Below, one piece after another: positions 1-8,593 of a DNA stretch of 64,000 nt. Within the stretch, counting starts at the first letter, position 1, and every line of letters starts with the position of its first letter. The DNA lies in NCBI GenBank assembly GCA_020635855.1, contig JACJYZ010000002.1:1426001-1490000 (forward strand), written 5' to 3'. Source of the stretch: Flavobacteriales bacterium. GTDB lineage: Bacteria; Bacteroidota; Bacteroidia; JACJYZ01. Below the pieces are notes generated by a model, which was given only the letters and a program-made list of their open reading frames with translations, did no database searches and was not told the origin of the DNA. The translations under genes were made by a program, and so were the position numbers.

Positions 1-23
1 ATGATCAGGTGCGCCCATTTCAT
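1..23 (-). CDS. possible start of a gene running off the left edge
   Basis: An ATG on the minus strand at 23-21 begins the reading MKWAHLI and stays open to the window edge. It lies 4 nt beyond the stop of the YbjQ gene, the spacing expected of the next gene in the same transcript. Only seven codons are visible, so nothing can be said about its product and the call rests on position alone. Confidence 0.35.
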
Positions 24-27
24 GGGA

Positions 28-342
28 TCATGATAGGGTGACTGCGGTTCCGTAGGCCATGATTTCCGAGGCCCCCTGCATGATCACGGAAGTGCTGAAA
101 CGGATGTTGACAATGGCATGGGCGCCCAATTTTGTGGCGTCGTCTATCATGCGTTGCAAGGCTTGTTCCCTAGCTTCCGCTTGGAGGCGGGTATATTCGC
201 TGATTTCTCCTCCTACAATGTTTTTGAGCCCGGCAAATATATCCCGACCGATGTTACGGGCTCTTACGGTGCTACCCCTGGCGATTCCCAAAACGGCTGT
301 TATGTTTTTACCAGGGATGGTTTCTGTTGTGGTGATGATCAT
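28..342 (-). CDS. ybjQ: YbjQ/UPF0145 family protein
   Basis: This 104-residue protein has the usual size and pattern of the YbjQ family: an N-terminal strand MIITTTETIPG, the segment VLGIARGSTVRARNIGRDI, a helix rich in Glu/Arg (QAEAREQALQRM), and the C-terminal core LGAHAIVNIRF followed by MAYGTAV. The family is often described as putative heavy-metal binding and forms small oligomeric barrels, but its cellular role is not settled. It has its own TAnnTTTG promoter just upstream and is separated from the GAPDH gene by a terminator. The family assignment is firm; the function is unknown. Confidence 0.9.
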   Translation of the reverse strand: MIITTTETIPGKNITAVLGIARGSTVRARNIGRDIFAGLKNIVGGEISEYTRLQAEAREQALQRMIDDATKLGAHAIVNIRFSTSVIMQGASEIMAYGTAVTLS

Positions 343-364
343 TGCTTTAGAGTGAAGGTGAAAT

Positions 365-372
365 CAAATATA
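365..372 (-). promoter_or_regulatory. -7 box of the ybjQ promoter
   Basis: The minus strand reads TATATTTG, a perfect match to the Bacteroidota -7 consensus TAnnTTTG, 22 nt before the ybjQ ATG. No good -33 TTTG is visible at 19-21 nt further upstream, so this is a partial match. Confidence 0.5.
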
Positions 373-385
373 AGGGGTAGGAAAT

Positions 386-415
386 AAAAAAGGCGGAACA
401 TTGTTCCGCCTTTTT
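386..415 (-). terminator. intrinsic terminator of the GAPDH gene
   Basis: A perfect inverted repeat (GGCGGAA / TTCCGCC) is flanked by A5 on the left and T5 on the right. It starts 7 nt after the GAPDH stop codon, and the minus-strand T-run follows the stem. It could work in both directions. Confidence 0.85.
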
Positions 416-421
416 CGCCAA

Positions 422-1903
422 TTAATAAAAGGTAAGCCTTCTAACCTGAGAAAGGTACTTTGACAGTCGTATCACCTGTCGGGTGTATCCGTATTCATTG
501 TCGTACCAAGCATACAATACAATATCTTGACCGGATTCGCCTATGATGGTAGCGGGGCTGTCATAAACCACGGCACATGGATTGCCGATCAGGTCGGAAG
601 AAACCAGTTCATGGGAAAAGGAGTACTGGATTTGTTCCACAAGCTGACCTTTAAGGGCGGCGTCTTTCATGATGTCATTCACTTCCTCCACAGTTACTTT
701 TTTATTCACCTTCAGGCTCAGGATGGCAAGGGATACATCCGGGGTCGGGACACGCACGGCATTGGCTGTTAGTATGCCTTTTAGTTGAGGCAATACTTTG
801 GCAACTGCTTTTGCGGCGCCGGTTTCGGTGATTACCAGGTTCATCGGAGCGGAGCGGCCACGGCGATATTTCTTATGGTAGTTGTCGAGGAGATTCTGGT
901 CGTTGGTGTAACTGTGAATGGTTTCGATATGGCCTGAGGTGATTCCCAGGTTGTCCTGCATCACTTTCAGTACCGGAACAATGGCATTGGTGGTGCAAGA
1001 TGCTGCGGAGAAGATGCGTTCGTTCTGAAGATCACTCTCCTGCTGATTTACACCGTGCACGATATTGGGGATGTCTCCTTTGCCGGGAGCAGTGAGCAGA
1101 ACCTTGTCAACCCCTTTTGCTTTCAAGTGCTGGCTGAGTCCTTCACGGTCACGCCATGCACCTGTATTGTCAATCAGAAGTGCATTGCTGATGCCTGCTG
1201 CCTCGTAGTCGATATCGGCGGGGGAGTCGGCTGCCAGCATCTGGATAGTATGACCATTTACAATCAGGGACTTGTTTTCCAGATCTTCAATGATGGTTCC
1301 CGGGAACGGGCCGTGAACGGAATCTACCCGGAACAGGGATGCGCGTTTGATGATGTCGGCATCGCTGTTGGAGCGGGTAACGATGGCCCGAAGGCGAAGT
1401 TGTTCGCCACGGCCTGCCTGTGTGATGAGTTCTCTCGCGAGTAATCGCCCGATTCGGCCGAAACCGTAAAGAATAACATCTTTGGGCTTAAAGGTGGTTT
1501 TATCCCTGCCGATGAAGTTTGCAAATTTATCCGCAACAAAATCTGTTATGGCGGTTTTGTCCTTCACCTCCAGGTATTCACCGGCCAATTTACCGATGTC
1601 GATCTTGGCAGGGGCAAGATCCAGTTTCAGCAACTCTTGGGTCAGGCCGAGTGTGTCAGTAATATGAATGGGTTGTTTAATGATCTCCCTGGCATATTGA
1701 TGCAGGTTGAGAATCTCACTCACGCTGCGATCAATGAGTTGATGGCGGAATATGATCAATTCAACTGATTTGTCGAGCCATGCACTGCTGATGCAGCGAA
1801 TCAGGTCGGTGGCTGCCTTCTCTTCCTGGATATAGGATTTTAGTTTTTCTTCGAATCCGTTTCCTTTTGCCGTCATAACCGTTGGGTTGGTTTCTGTTGC
1901 CAT
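422..1903 (-). CDS. gap: glyceraldehyde-3-phosphate dehydrogenase, long form
   Basis: This enzyme oxidises glyceraldehyde-3-phosphate to 1,3-bisphosphoglycerate in the cytoplasm. At 493 residues it is about 150 longer than the usual 330-340. The extra part is an N-terminal helical region (residues 1-140); the NAD(P)-binding Rossmann motif GFGRIG begins only at about residue 147. The catalytic cysteine is in SAASCTTN (about C303) with the histidine in HSYTNDQ, and the C-terminal signature WYDNEYGY is present. Such long GAPDHs occur in Bacteroidota as a group separate from canonical Gap, so cofactor preference cannot be assumed. The start lies 8 nt after the sigma factor stop, so it is probably co-transcribed with rpoD and ends at the hairpin at 386-415. 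Confidence 0.93.
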   Translation of the reverse strand: MATETNPTVMTAKGNGFEEKLKSYIQEEKAATDLIRCISSAWLDKSVELIIFRHQLIDRSVSEILNLHQYAREIIKQPIHITDTLGLTQELLKLDLAPAKIDIGKLAGEYLEVKDKTAITDFVADKFANFIGRDKTTFKPKDVILYGFGRIGRLLARELITQAGRGEQLRLRAIVTRSNSDADIIKRASLFRVDSVHGPFPGTIIEDLENKSLIVNGHTIQMLAADSPADIDYEAAGISNALLIDNTGAWRDREGLSQHLKAKGVDKVLLTAPGKGDIPNIVHGVNQQESDLQNERIFSAASCTTNAIVPVLKVMQDNLGITSGHIETIHSYTNDQNLLDNYHKKYRRGRSAPMNLVITETGAAKAVAKVLPQLKGILTANAVRVPTPDVSLAILSLKVNKKVTVEEVNDIMKDAALKGQLVEQIQYSFSHELVSSDLIGNPCAVVYDSPATIIGESGQDIVLYAWYDNEYGYTRQVIRLSKYLSQVRRLTFY

Positions 1904-1911
1904 GATTGTTG

Positions 1912-2775
1912 TTAACCTAAATATGCTTTGAGTAGCTTGCTTCTTGATGTGTGCCTGAGTCGGCGGATCGCCTTTTCCTTGATTTGTCTGACCCGTTCCC
2001 TTGTGAGGTCAAATTTGGCACCGATTTCTTCCAGTGTAAGGCCATGGTTCATGCCTATTCCGAAGAAAAGACGCACTACGTCACGCTCTCTTTCGGTCAA
2101 AGTGCTCAAAGAACGTTCGATCTCACGCTGAAGGGATTCGGACATCAAAGTGTTATCAGCCGTGGGGGAGTCTTTATTGACCAAAACGTCAAGCAGGCTG
2201 TTGTCTTCGCCGTCAACAAACGGAGCATCAACTGACACATGTCTTCCTGATACACGAATGGTGTCGGCAACCTTATCTTCCGGAACTTCAAGTAGCTCAG
2301 CCATTTCATCGGGTGAAGGTTCGCGCTCGTATTCCTGCTCCAGTTTCGAAAATGCTTTATTGATCTTGTTCAGGGATCCCACCTGGTTCAGGGGAAGTCG
2401 CACGATACGTGACTGCTCTGCCAGGGCTTGAAGAATGGACTGGCGGATCCACCAAACTGCATAGGAGATAAATTTGAAACCGCGGGTTTCATCAAAACGT
2501 TGGGCGGCTTTGATCAGGCCCAAGTTGCCTTCATTAATCAGGTCAGGCAGGCTAAGTCCCTGGTTCTGATACTGTTTAGCAACTGAAACCACAAAGCGAA
2601 GGTTGGCTTTTGTAAGCTTTTCCAGCGCGGCAGGATCACCTTCTTTAATGCGTTTGGCTAGGGTTACTTCTTCATCGGCAGTTAGGAGTTCTTCGCGCCC
2701 TATTTCCTGGAGGTACTTATCGAGAGATTGACTTTCACGGTTGGTAATCGATTTGGTGATCTTAAGTTGTCTCAT
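1912..2775 (-). CDS. rpoD: RNA polymerase primary sigma factor (RpoD/SigA)
   Basis: This 287-residue sigma-70 factor is the short Bacteroidota type: it begins directly with region 1.2 (DKYLQEIGREELLTADEE) and has no region 1.1. Region 2 follows (LINEGNLGLIKAAQRFD, FKFISYAVWWIRQSI, LAEQSRIVRLP), then region 3, and region 4.2 with the helix-turn-helix TLEEIGAKFDLTRERVRQI near the C-terminus. It directs transcription from the TTTG/TAnnTTTG promoters seen throughout this window. A promoter of the same class lies upstream, so autoregulation is plausible. The GAPDH gene follows after 8 nt. Confidence 0.97.
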   Translation of the reverse strand: MRQLKITKSITNRESQSLDKYLQEIGREELLTADEEVTLAKRIKEGDPAALEKLTKANLRFVVSVAKQYQNQGLSLPDLINEGNLGLIKAAQRFDETRGFKFISYAVWWIRQSILQALAEQSRIVRLPLNQVGSLNKINKAFSKLEQEYEREPSPDEMAELLEVPEDKVADTIRVSGRHVSVDAPFVDGEDNSLLDVLVNKDSPTADNTLMSESLQREIERSLSTLTERERDVVRLFFGIGMNHGLTLEEIGAKFDLTRERVRQIKEKAIRRLRHTSRSKLLKAYLG

Positions 2776-2844
2776 TGTATCTAAGTTACTTAAGCAATCA
2801 AATAAACTGCATGATCAAAGGAACGGAGGTAATTTTTAAAGGTG

Positions 2845-2875
2845 CAAAGGTAGGTACTTTAACCGAAGATTTCAA
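2845..2875 (-). promoter_or_regulatory. rpoD promoter, Bacteroidota type
   Basis: On the minus strand a TTG (-33 element) is followed after 20 nt by TACCTTTG, matching TAnnTTTG. The predicted start leaves a leader of about 60 nt before the rpoD ATG. The rest of the gap from 2776 to 2998 shows no open reading frame of note. Confidence 0.6.
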
Positions 2876-2998
2876 GCATGTTTCGCCTTTTTTGTTAACA
2901 TGTTAATAAAACTTAAAGTATTGATTATTAACGGTGTATGGCGTATCGCCTTTGGGTGTTATGCCTGGATTTCACGCAAGTAAGGTTGGTTTGCGGGT

Positions 2999-3026
2999 AA
3001 AAAAATAGCGCTCCCGAAGGAGCGCC
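2999..3026 (-). terminator. intrinsic terminator of degP
   Basis: The minus strand carries GGCGCTCC, a TTCG tetraloop, GGAGCGC and then a T-run, 25 nt after the degP stop codon. A UUCG-capped GC-rich stem followed by T7 is a strong rho-independent terminator. Confidence 0.88.
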
Positions 3027-3050
3027 ATTGAATCAGATGAACAGGTGATG

Positions 3051-4493
3051 TTATATTCCAAAACCATAATAAGCTCTTAAGCCGTTGGGATACACACCTT
3101 CTATGAGGACCCCTTCCTGGCTCCCCTTGTTTCTGAGTGCCGTCTGTAAATCGTCGGTGCTTTTTATGTCTTTATGATCGATTTTTGTAATAATGAACCC
3201 CTCCCGGATGCCGGCATTTCGAAGCTTACCTGCTTTTAACTCCTTTATTTTCAATCCGTTATTTATTCTGAGTTCATTTTTTTCTTCACTACTTGCGGGG
3301 ATGAGAACTGCCCCCAGCACCTGTACTTCACTTACGTCTTCCTTGCGAATTACGCGGGTGTTTCCTTCTTTGTTTTTCAGGATCATCTTCATGACTTTGG
3401 CTTGACCGTTCCGCTTGATGGTCACGTCTATCTTGTCGCCGGGGCGAAGTCGACCAACCTGCTCCTGCAGTTCGGGTATGTTATCTACTTTCATGTCTCC
3501 AACTTGCACAATAATGTCGCCTTGTTGGATGCCTGCTTCCATTGCGGCTCCACCGTCCATGACGCCTGCCACATAAACGCCGGTAAGGTCCTTTACTCCA
3601 AGCTGTTCTGCTTCGGAGGCATCCATGTCCTTGATGTTGACTCCGATAAATGCCCGCTGAACAGTTCCGTAATTGAGGATATCGTCAATCACTTTCTTGA
3701 CAATGTTAACCGGTACGGCGAATGAGTACCCGGCATATGATCCTGTGTTGGATTTGATCGCCGTATTGATGCCTACCAGGTTTCCATAGCTGTCAACCAG
3801 AGCGCCACCGCTGTTGCCAGGGTTGACAGCGGCATCTGTTTGAATAAAAGATTCAATGGCAAACTGGTCGGCCAGGATATTGATGTTTCGTCCTTTTGCA
3901 CTTACTATACCCGCTGTTACAGTGGATGTGAGGTTAAAAGGGTTTCCTACTGCCAGCACCCACTCTCCAATTCGCAACCGATCTGAGTTGCCGTAGGGAA
4001 TGGGGGCAAGATTCTTTTCCGGGATCTTGATCAGTGCCAGGTCGGTGGTGGGATCGGTGCCAACAACCTCAGCCTGGTAGGATCTTTTGTCGTTAAGTGT
4101 TACCATGATCTGGTCTGCACCGTCCACTACGTGATTATTGGTTACGATGTATCCGTCCCCTGAAACAATGACTCCTGATCCCTGTCCGATCACTTGAGGT
4201 GCTTCCTGGTAATAAGGGCGACCGTAGAATAGGTCACGGAATGGGTCGTACTGATACGATTGTTTGTTTTCCTGAATGGTTTGGATGTGTACCACTCCAT
4301 GAAGGCTTTGCTCCGCTGCAGTGGTTAGATCAGGTAATACGTCGGATTGCGCTTTGTTTGATGCAAATTGTGCTTGCCCGTTGTTCACGATGCGGACTTC
4401 CGAGGCAGGTTTGGGGCCCAGGTAGTAGAAAGTGCCAAGCGCGAACAGACCCCCTGCCATGGCTGTAAGCACCAGTTGTGTGATCCGTTTCAT
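3051..4493 (-). CDS. degP: Do/DegP (HtrA) family serine protease
   Basis: This periplasmic quality-control protease and chaperone degrades misfolded envelope proteins. The N-terminus (QLVLTAMAGGLFALGTFYYL) is a signal peptide or anchor. The trypsin-like domain holds the complete triad: H121 in TNNHVVDG, D151 in TDPTTDLALIKI and S228 in NPGNSGG. Two PDZ domains follow, the first starting near RAFIGVNIKDM and the second, weaker, near the C-terminus (LKAGKLRNAGIREGFIITKID). The 480-residue length is normal for the family. It is monocistronic, with a -7 box upstream and a UUCG terminator downstream, and is divergent from dapF. Confidence 0.95.
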   Translation of the reverse strand: MKRITQLVLTAMAGGLFALGTFYYLGPKPASEVRIVNNGQAQFASNKAQSDVLPDLTTAAEQSLHGVVHIQTIQENKQSYQYDPFRDLFYGRPYYQEAPQVIGQGSGVIVSGDGYIVTNNHVVDGADQIMVTLNDKRSYQAEVVGTDPTTDLALIKIPEKNLAPIPYGNSDRLRIGEWVLAVGNPFNLTSTVTAGIVSAKGRNINILADQFAIESFIQTDAAVNPGNSGGALVDSYGNLVGINTAIKSNTGSYAGYSFAVPVNIVKKVIDDILNYGTVQRAFIGVNIKDMDASEAEQLGVKDLTGVYVAGVMDGGAAMEAGIQQGDIIVQVGDMKVDNIPELQEQVGRLRPGDKIDVTIKRNGQAKVMKMILKNKEGNTRVIRKEDVSEVQVLGAVLIPASSEEKNELRINNGLKIKELKAGKLRNAGIREGFIITKIDHKDIKSTDDLQTALRNKGSQEGVLIEGVYPNGLRAYYGFGI

Positions 4494-4535
4494 AAGCTGT
4501 GATTTTTAGTGATTCAATTTATTCAAGCAACTATG

Positions 4536-4543
4536 CAAATTTA
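4536..4543 (-). promoter_or_regulatory. -7 box of the degP promoter
   Basis: The minus strand reads TAAATTTG, fitting TAnnTTTG, about 43 nt before the degP ATG. No clear -33 TTTG is found at the usual distance. Confidence 0.45.
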
Positions 4544-4647
4544 ACGAAGCCTTGCCTACGCTGTTGTTAAGAGCCAAGCAAAGGATGTTAAAAGTTGTTA
4601 AGCCCTGATTTAGCCTGGCATGAATGGATCAAGCCCGGAATTAACCG

Positions 4648-4655
4648 TACCTTTG
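4648..4655 (+). promoter_or_regulatory. -7 box of the dapF operon promoter
   Basis: TACCTTTG matches TAnnTTTG 24 nt before the dapF ATG. It is the only good candidate upstream of the five-gene run dapF to mltG. A -33 element is not evident. Confidence 0.5.
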
Positions 4656-4679
4656 TGGCCGTAATTTACTACGTACCGA

Positions 4680-5480
4680 ATGAACCTGAAGTTTGAAAAA
4701 TATCACGGAACCGGAAATGATTTTGTTGTCATTGATGACCGCAGTCATTCATTTCCAACCGATGATTATGCGCTTGTGGCGCGACTTTGTGAACGACACA
4801 AAGGAATTGGTGCAGACGGATTGATGTTGCTTAGGAAACGGGAAGGCTTTGACTTTGAAATGGTTTACTACAATTCAGACGGAAACCCCGGAAGCATGTG
4901 TGGCAATGGCGGACGCTGCATCACTGCCTTTGCGGTCAGGTTGGGGATTGTGAGCCATCAGGCGAGGTTTATGGCATATGACGGGCCGCATGAGGCATAT
5001 GTTAAGCCTGTGACCGGGCAACCCGGTTTGCACAATGTGAAGTTGCAAATGGGTGATGTGAAGAGCGTTGAAATGGTTGGTCAGGATTTCTTTCTCGATA
5101 CGGGTTCACCTCATCTTGTTTCCTGGCGGAAAAATCTACAGAATCTGAATGTGAAACAGGAGGGGAGTGCGATCCGGTACAATGATCGCTTCAGGGAGAA
5201 GGGCACCAATGTGAATTTTGTAGATTGGGAAGATGGCCGTTTGCTTGTTCGTACCTACGAACGTGGTGTTGAAGATGAAACTCTGTGTTGTGGTACGGGC
5301 GTGACCGCAAGTGCCGTTTGTTACGCGCATATCAATGGCATTGGCAACGGAATCATCCCTGTTACCATGCCCGGTGGAGATGTTTCAGTGCACCTGAAAG
5401 TGGCCGCTGACGGAACTTATACCGATGTGTGGTTGGAAGGTATTGCAACACATGTGTTCTCAGGAGAAATGGTGCTATGA
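4680..5480 (+). CDS. dapF: diaminopimelate epimerase
   Basis: DapF interconverts LL- and meso-diaminopimelate in lysine and peptidoglycan synthesis. The N-terminus KYHGTGNDFVVID is the family hallmark. Both active-site cysteines are present: C74 in MCGNGGRC and C204 in LCCGTGVTASA. The 266-residue length is normal. It heads an operon: its stop codon overlaps the start of the next gene in ATGA. mltG further down the same run also belongs to cell-wall metabolism, which fits a shared transcript. Confidence 0.96.
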   Translation: MNLKFEKYHGTGNDFVVIDDRSHSFPTDDYALVARLCERHKGIGADGLMLLRKREGFDFEMVYYNSDGNPGSMCGNGGRCITAFAVRLGIVSHQARFMAYDGPHEAYVKPVTGQPGLHNVKLQMGDVKSVEMVGQDFFLDTGSPHLVSWRKNLQNLNVKQEGSAIRYNDRFREKGTNVNFVDWEDGRLLVRTYERGVEDETLCCGTGVTASAVCYAHINGIGNGIIPVTMPGGDVSVHLKVAADGTYTDVWLEGIATHVFSGEMVL

Positions 5481-6040
5481 TTCAACCACGTGAACAATAT
5501 GTGTTGTCGGGTGTTACGGCTGCCGACGAATTTCATTTGAATAAAGATGTGTTCCTTATCCTGCTTCATGCCCGAAGGGTGCCACCCCATATTTACCTGT
5601 CTGTTGCCGGGAAGATTTTTTCTCTGGGTGTAAAGGGGCCAATGGTGGACGGGCACATGGCACAAATGCTGCGCTTTATAAAATCGCAGCGGGCAGAAAC
5701 CTTATTTATTGAACTGATGCTTCCGCCGGTTTTTTCTATCCCGCAGTTGTTGGAACGGATCCGCAAAATTACTTTGGGATACAATCGTGTGGATGAAGGA
5801 ATCACAACATGTCTGACACCGGTGAGGGATTTCTGTGATGAGGTATACGGAACCGGAAAAAGTGATGTGAACCTGATTTTTGATCTTCTTCCCAAGCTTC
5901 AGAAACGCCAAGTTGTGGGCGCAATCTACCAGCAACATCTGGGGCATGTGATCAGCCAGGGATGTTTTGCAATGAACCGGTACGTGGTTGCTGATATATA
6001 CGAAAGTATATACCGGGCCAAGGCGGGCATACCGATTTAA
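5477..6040 (+). CDS. uncharacterised protein in the dapF operon
   Basis: This 187-residue protein starts at the ATG that overlaps the dapF stop (ATGA); an in-frame earlier start inside dapF is less likely. It has no signal peptide or membrane segment. It looks like a mixed alpha/beta soluble protein with the stretches YLSVAGKIFSLGVKGPMVDGHM and ETLFIELMLPPVFSIPQLLERI; no catalytic motif stands out. Its conserved-looking placement between dapF and an acetyltransferase suggests a role linked to wall or amino-acid metabolism, but this is inference only. I do not recognise the family. Confidence 0.75.
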   Translation: MIQPREQYVLSGVTAADEFHLNKDVFLILLHARRVPPHIYLSVAGKIFSLGVKGPMVDGHMAQMLRFIKSQRAETLFIELMLPPVFSIPQLLERIRKITLGYNRVDEGITTCLTPVRDFCDEVYGTGKSDVNLIFDLLPKLQKRQVVGAIYQQHLGHVISQGCFAMNRYVVADIYESIYRAKAGIPI

Positions 6041-6056
6041 AAACTATGTATTTGGA

Positions 6057-6581
6057 ATGATGACAGGCTCATCTGTATTCCTAAGGGCTCCCGAGCCTTC
6101 CGATGCATCCTTGTTGTACACCTGGGAGAACAATCCCGAAACATGGGTGGCAGGAGATCAGCCCCAGGCGCTATCCCTGTATCAACTGGAGTCATATCTC
6201 AAAGATCGTTCGCTGAACGACCTGACGGTTTCGGGGCAACAACGATGGATGATTTGTGCTACCCGTTCCCGTCGCCCTATCGGTACCATCGACCTGTTTG
6301 AGTACAGGCACATTCATGCCAGGGCCGGCGTGGGTATCCTGATCGGGGATCACAAAGATCGCGGCAAAGGCAAGGCCAGCGAGGCGCTATCTGTATTTCT
6401 TCCGTATGCATTCGAGGTCGTGAATCTGCGGCAGGTTTGGTGTTTGATCGCTCCGGATAACCAGGCCAGCATCAACCTGTTTGAATCCGTCGGCTTTGTT
6501 CAGCAGGGTGTTTTCAGGAATTGGATATACCGTGGCCCGGATGCCGAGGATCGACTGTTTTATCAACTTCTCAGGTCATGA
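6057..6581 (+). CDS. GNAT N-acetyltransferase (RimJ/RimL type)
   Basis: The product transfers an acetyl group from acetyl-CoA to an amine, often a protein N-terminus or small molecule. The GNAT fold is seen in FLRAPEPSDASLLYTWENNPE at the N-terminus, the acetyl-CoA-binding region VGILIGDHKDRGKGKASEAL (a Q/RxxGxG/A-like loop), and the C-terminal ASINLFESVGFVQQGVFRNW typical of the RimJ/RimL branch. The start is placed at the ATG pair 6057/6060, giving about 174 residues; earlier in-frame starts overlap the preceding gene. Its stop overlaps the next start (ATGA), so it is translationally coupled to the cytochrome. The substrate is unknown. Confidence 0.88.
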   Translation: MMTGSSVFLRAPEPSDASLLYTWENNPETWVAGDQPQALSLYQLESYLKDRSLNDLTVSGQQRWMICATRSRRPIGTIDLFEYRHIHARAGVGILIGDHKDRGKGKASEALSVFLPYAFEVVNLRQVWCLIAPDNQASINLFESVGFVQQGVFRNWIYRGPDAEDRLFYQLLRS

Positions 6582-8593
6582 CCTCAGGAAGGGTGTGGTT
6601 GATTCTGACGGTCTTGACAGGTCTGGTTGTGGCGTTGAGCCGTTGCAGCGAAGGCAATGCGCCGTTAATCCAACCAGAACCTTCTGGTTATGCTGCATTG
6701 ACAGATACCGTTCGGTACGTGGGCATGGAAACCTGCCGCCAATGTCACGAATCCGTTTATCAGACTTTTATTCATACCGGCATGGGCCAATCTTTCGGAC
6801 TGGCAACCCGGGAAAAGAGTGCGGCTGATTTTACAAAGGCAACGATTTATGACCGTTGGCATGATCTCTATTACCACGCTTTCTGGAGAAACGATTCGAT
6901 GTTTGTACGTGAGTACAGGTTGAAAGGAAACGATACCATCCATGCCAGAGAAGAACATGTTAGTTATGTGATCGGGTCGGGACAGCATACCAATTCCCAT
7001 ATGATCAATACCCATGGTTATGTGACACAGGCACCGATGACCTTCTACACACAGGAACAAAGGTGGGATCTGCCTCCCGGATTTGAGAACGGCCAGAATT
7101 CAAGATTCGACAGAAAGATCGGATTGGAATGCATGACCTGCCATAACGGTTACCCGGAAATGGTGTTCGGGTCTGAGAATAAATATAAGGTTGTTAAAAA
7201 CGGCATCGATTGTGAACGTTGTCATGGACCGGGTTCGGCACATGTGAAGGCGAAGCAAAGCGGAAAGCTCGTGGATATATCCAAAGAAATAGATTATTCC
7301 ATTGTCAACCCGGCCAAGCTGCCCGGTGATTTGCAAATTGATCTGTGCCAGAGGTGTCACTTGCAAGGCAATGCCGTTTTGAATCCGGGGAAGTCATTCC
7401 TGGATTTCAAGCCGGGTATGCACCTGAAAGATGTGATGAATGTGTTTGTGGCACGATATGAAAATGACGATGACGCCTTTATCATGGCCAGTCATGCAGA
7501 TCGCCTGCATCAAAGCAAATGCTATCTGAGCACTTCGGCGCATCCGGATACAACCGCCATGCGAGGTGATCGTCAGCAACTCACATGTGTGACATGCCAC
7601 AATCCGCATGTGAGTGTGAAAGTCACGGGAAGAGATGTGTTTAATGGGAAATGTATGCAATGTCATGGCGAACAGCAGATACATGTTGAAAAGGTGGGAA
7701 GCGGAGATTGTGTGGGTTGTCATATGCCCCGCTCAGGGTCCATTGATATCCCTCATGTTCGTATCACCGATCACCGCATTCAGATTCCCGACCGTACCGG
7801 CAGTAAAACCACGGATGGGGAAAAAGGAAGATTCCTGGGGCTGGCATGCGTGAACAACCCTGATGTGGATCGCATCACGTTGGCACGGGCCTACCTTAAC
7901 CATTTCGAGCGATTTGATCCCAAGCGTTATTTGCTTGATAGTGCTGAGGTTCTGTTGAGGGGCTCAATGACCGAGAAGAACTTCAATGATAAGGTTCGTT
8001 TGCTATACCTCAGGCAGGATTTCGCTGGAGTGAAGAAACTGGCGAACGAAGCGGGGGATTCCTTGCTGAATAACTGGCTGACAGCAAAAAGCTGGGACAA
8101 TGATGATGCATGGACCGCATATCGGGTAGGGGAGAGTTACCATCAGGCTTCAGATCCGAACCGTGCCTCGGAAGATTTCAAGAAATCATTCATGTTGTTT
8201 CAGCGGGCAGTGTATCTGGCTCCTTATGTGCCCGATTTTCGGAATAAGTTAGGTGTGGCGGCATTGTTGGTGGGTGATGTTAAGCAGGCATTCGATGCGT
8301 TTGCCAGTACCCTGCAGGAAAATCCGAACAATGTGCAGGCATATTCGAATTTGGGTTTTTTAAATTTGTCCAGAAGAGATGATCCCGAAACCGCACTCAG
8401 GTATTACAAAAAGGCGATCTCCCTTGATCCGGATGATGTACCTTTGCTTTTAAACCTGGCCGGTTTATATATTTATCAAAAAAAGTTCGATGAGGCACGG
8501 CAGGTGGTGAAGGATGTTTTAGTCAGGCATCCTGAACATGAACAGGCCCGGATGGTGTTGCAAGGAATCGAGCAGTGGAGCAGACAGCAATAA
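6578..8593 (+). CDS. secreted multihaem c-type cytochrome with C-terminal TPRs
   Basis: This protein of about 671 residues has an N-terminal signal segment (VWLILTVLTGLVVAL) and seven CxxCH haem sites: CRQCH, CMTCH, CERCH, CQRCH, CVTCH, CMQCH and CVGCH. Additional histidines (HTNSHM, HVRITDH) could act as distal ligands. The arrangement resembles the cytochrome c554 class of electron carriers. The last 200 residues are TPR-like (AYSNLGFLNLSRRDDPETALRYYKKAISLDPDD). The start is the ATG overlapping the GNAT stop. The redox partner and substrate are unknown. It lies between an acetyltransferase and mltG, so its operon does not reveal a respiratory role. Confidence 0.9.
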   Translation: MTSGRVWLILTVLTGLVVALSRCSEGNAPLIQPEPSGYAALTDTVRYVGMETCRQCHESVYQTFIHTGMGQSFGLATREKSAADFTKATIYDRWHDLYYHAFWRNDSMFVREYRLKGNDTIHAREEHVSYVIGSGQHTNSHMINTHGYVTQAPMTFYTQEQRWDLPPGFENGQNSRFDRKIGLECMTCHNGYPEMVFGSENKYKVVKNGIDCERCHGPGSAHVKAKQSGKLVDISKEIDYSIVNPAKLPGDLQIDLCQRCHLQGNAVLNPGKSFLDFKPGMHLKDVMNVFVARYENDDDAFIMASHADRLHQSKCYLSTSAHPDTTAMRGDRQQLTCVTCHNPHVSVKVTGRDVFNGKCMQCHGEQQIHVEKVGSGDCVGCHMPRSGSIDIPHVRITDHRIQIPDRTGSKTTDGEKGRFLGLACVNNPDVDRITLARAYLNHFERFDPKRYLLDSAEVLLRGSMTEKNFNDKVRLLYLRQDFAGVKKLANEAGDSLLNNWLTAKSWDNDDAWTAYRVGESYHQASDPNRASEDFKKSFMLFQRAVYLAPYVPDFRNKLGVAALLVGDVKQAFDAFASTLQENPNNVQAYSNLGFLNLSRRDDPETALRYYKKAISLDPDDVPLLLNLAGLYIYQKKFDEARQVVKDVLVRHPEHEQARMVLQGIEQWSRQQ

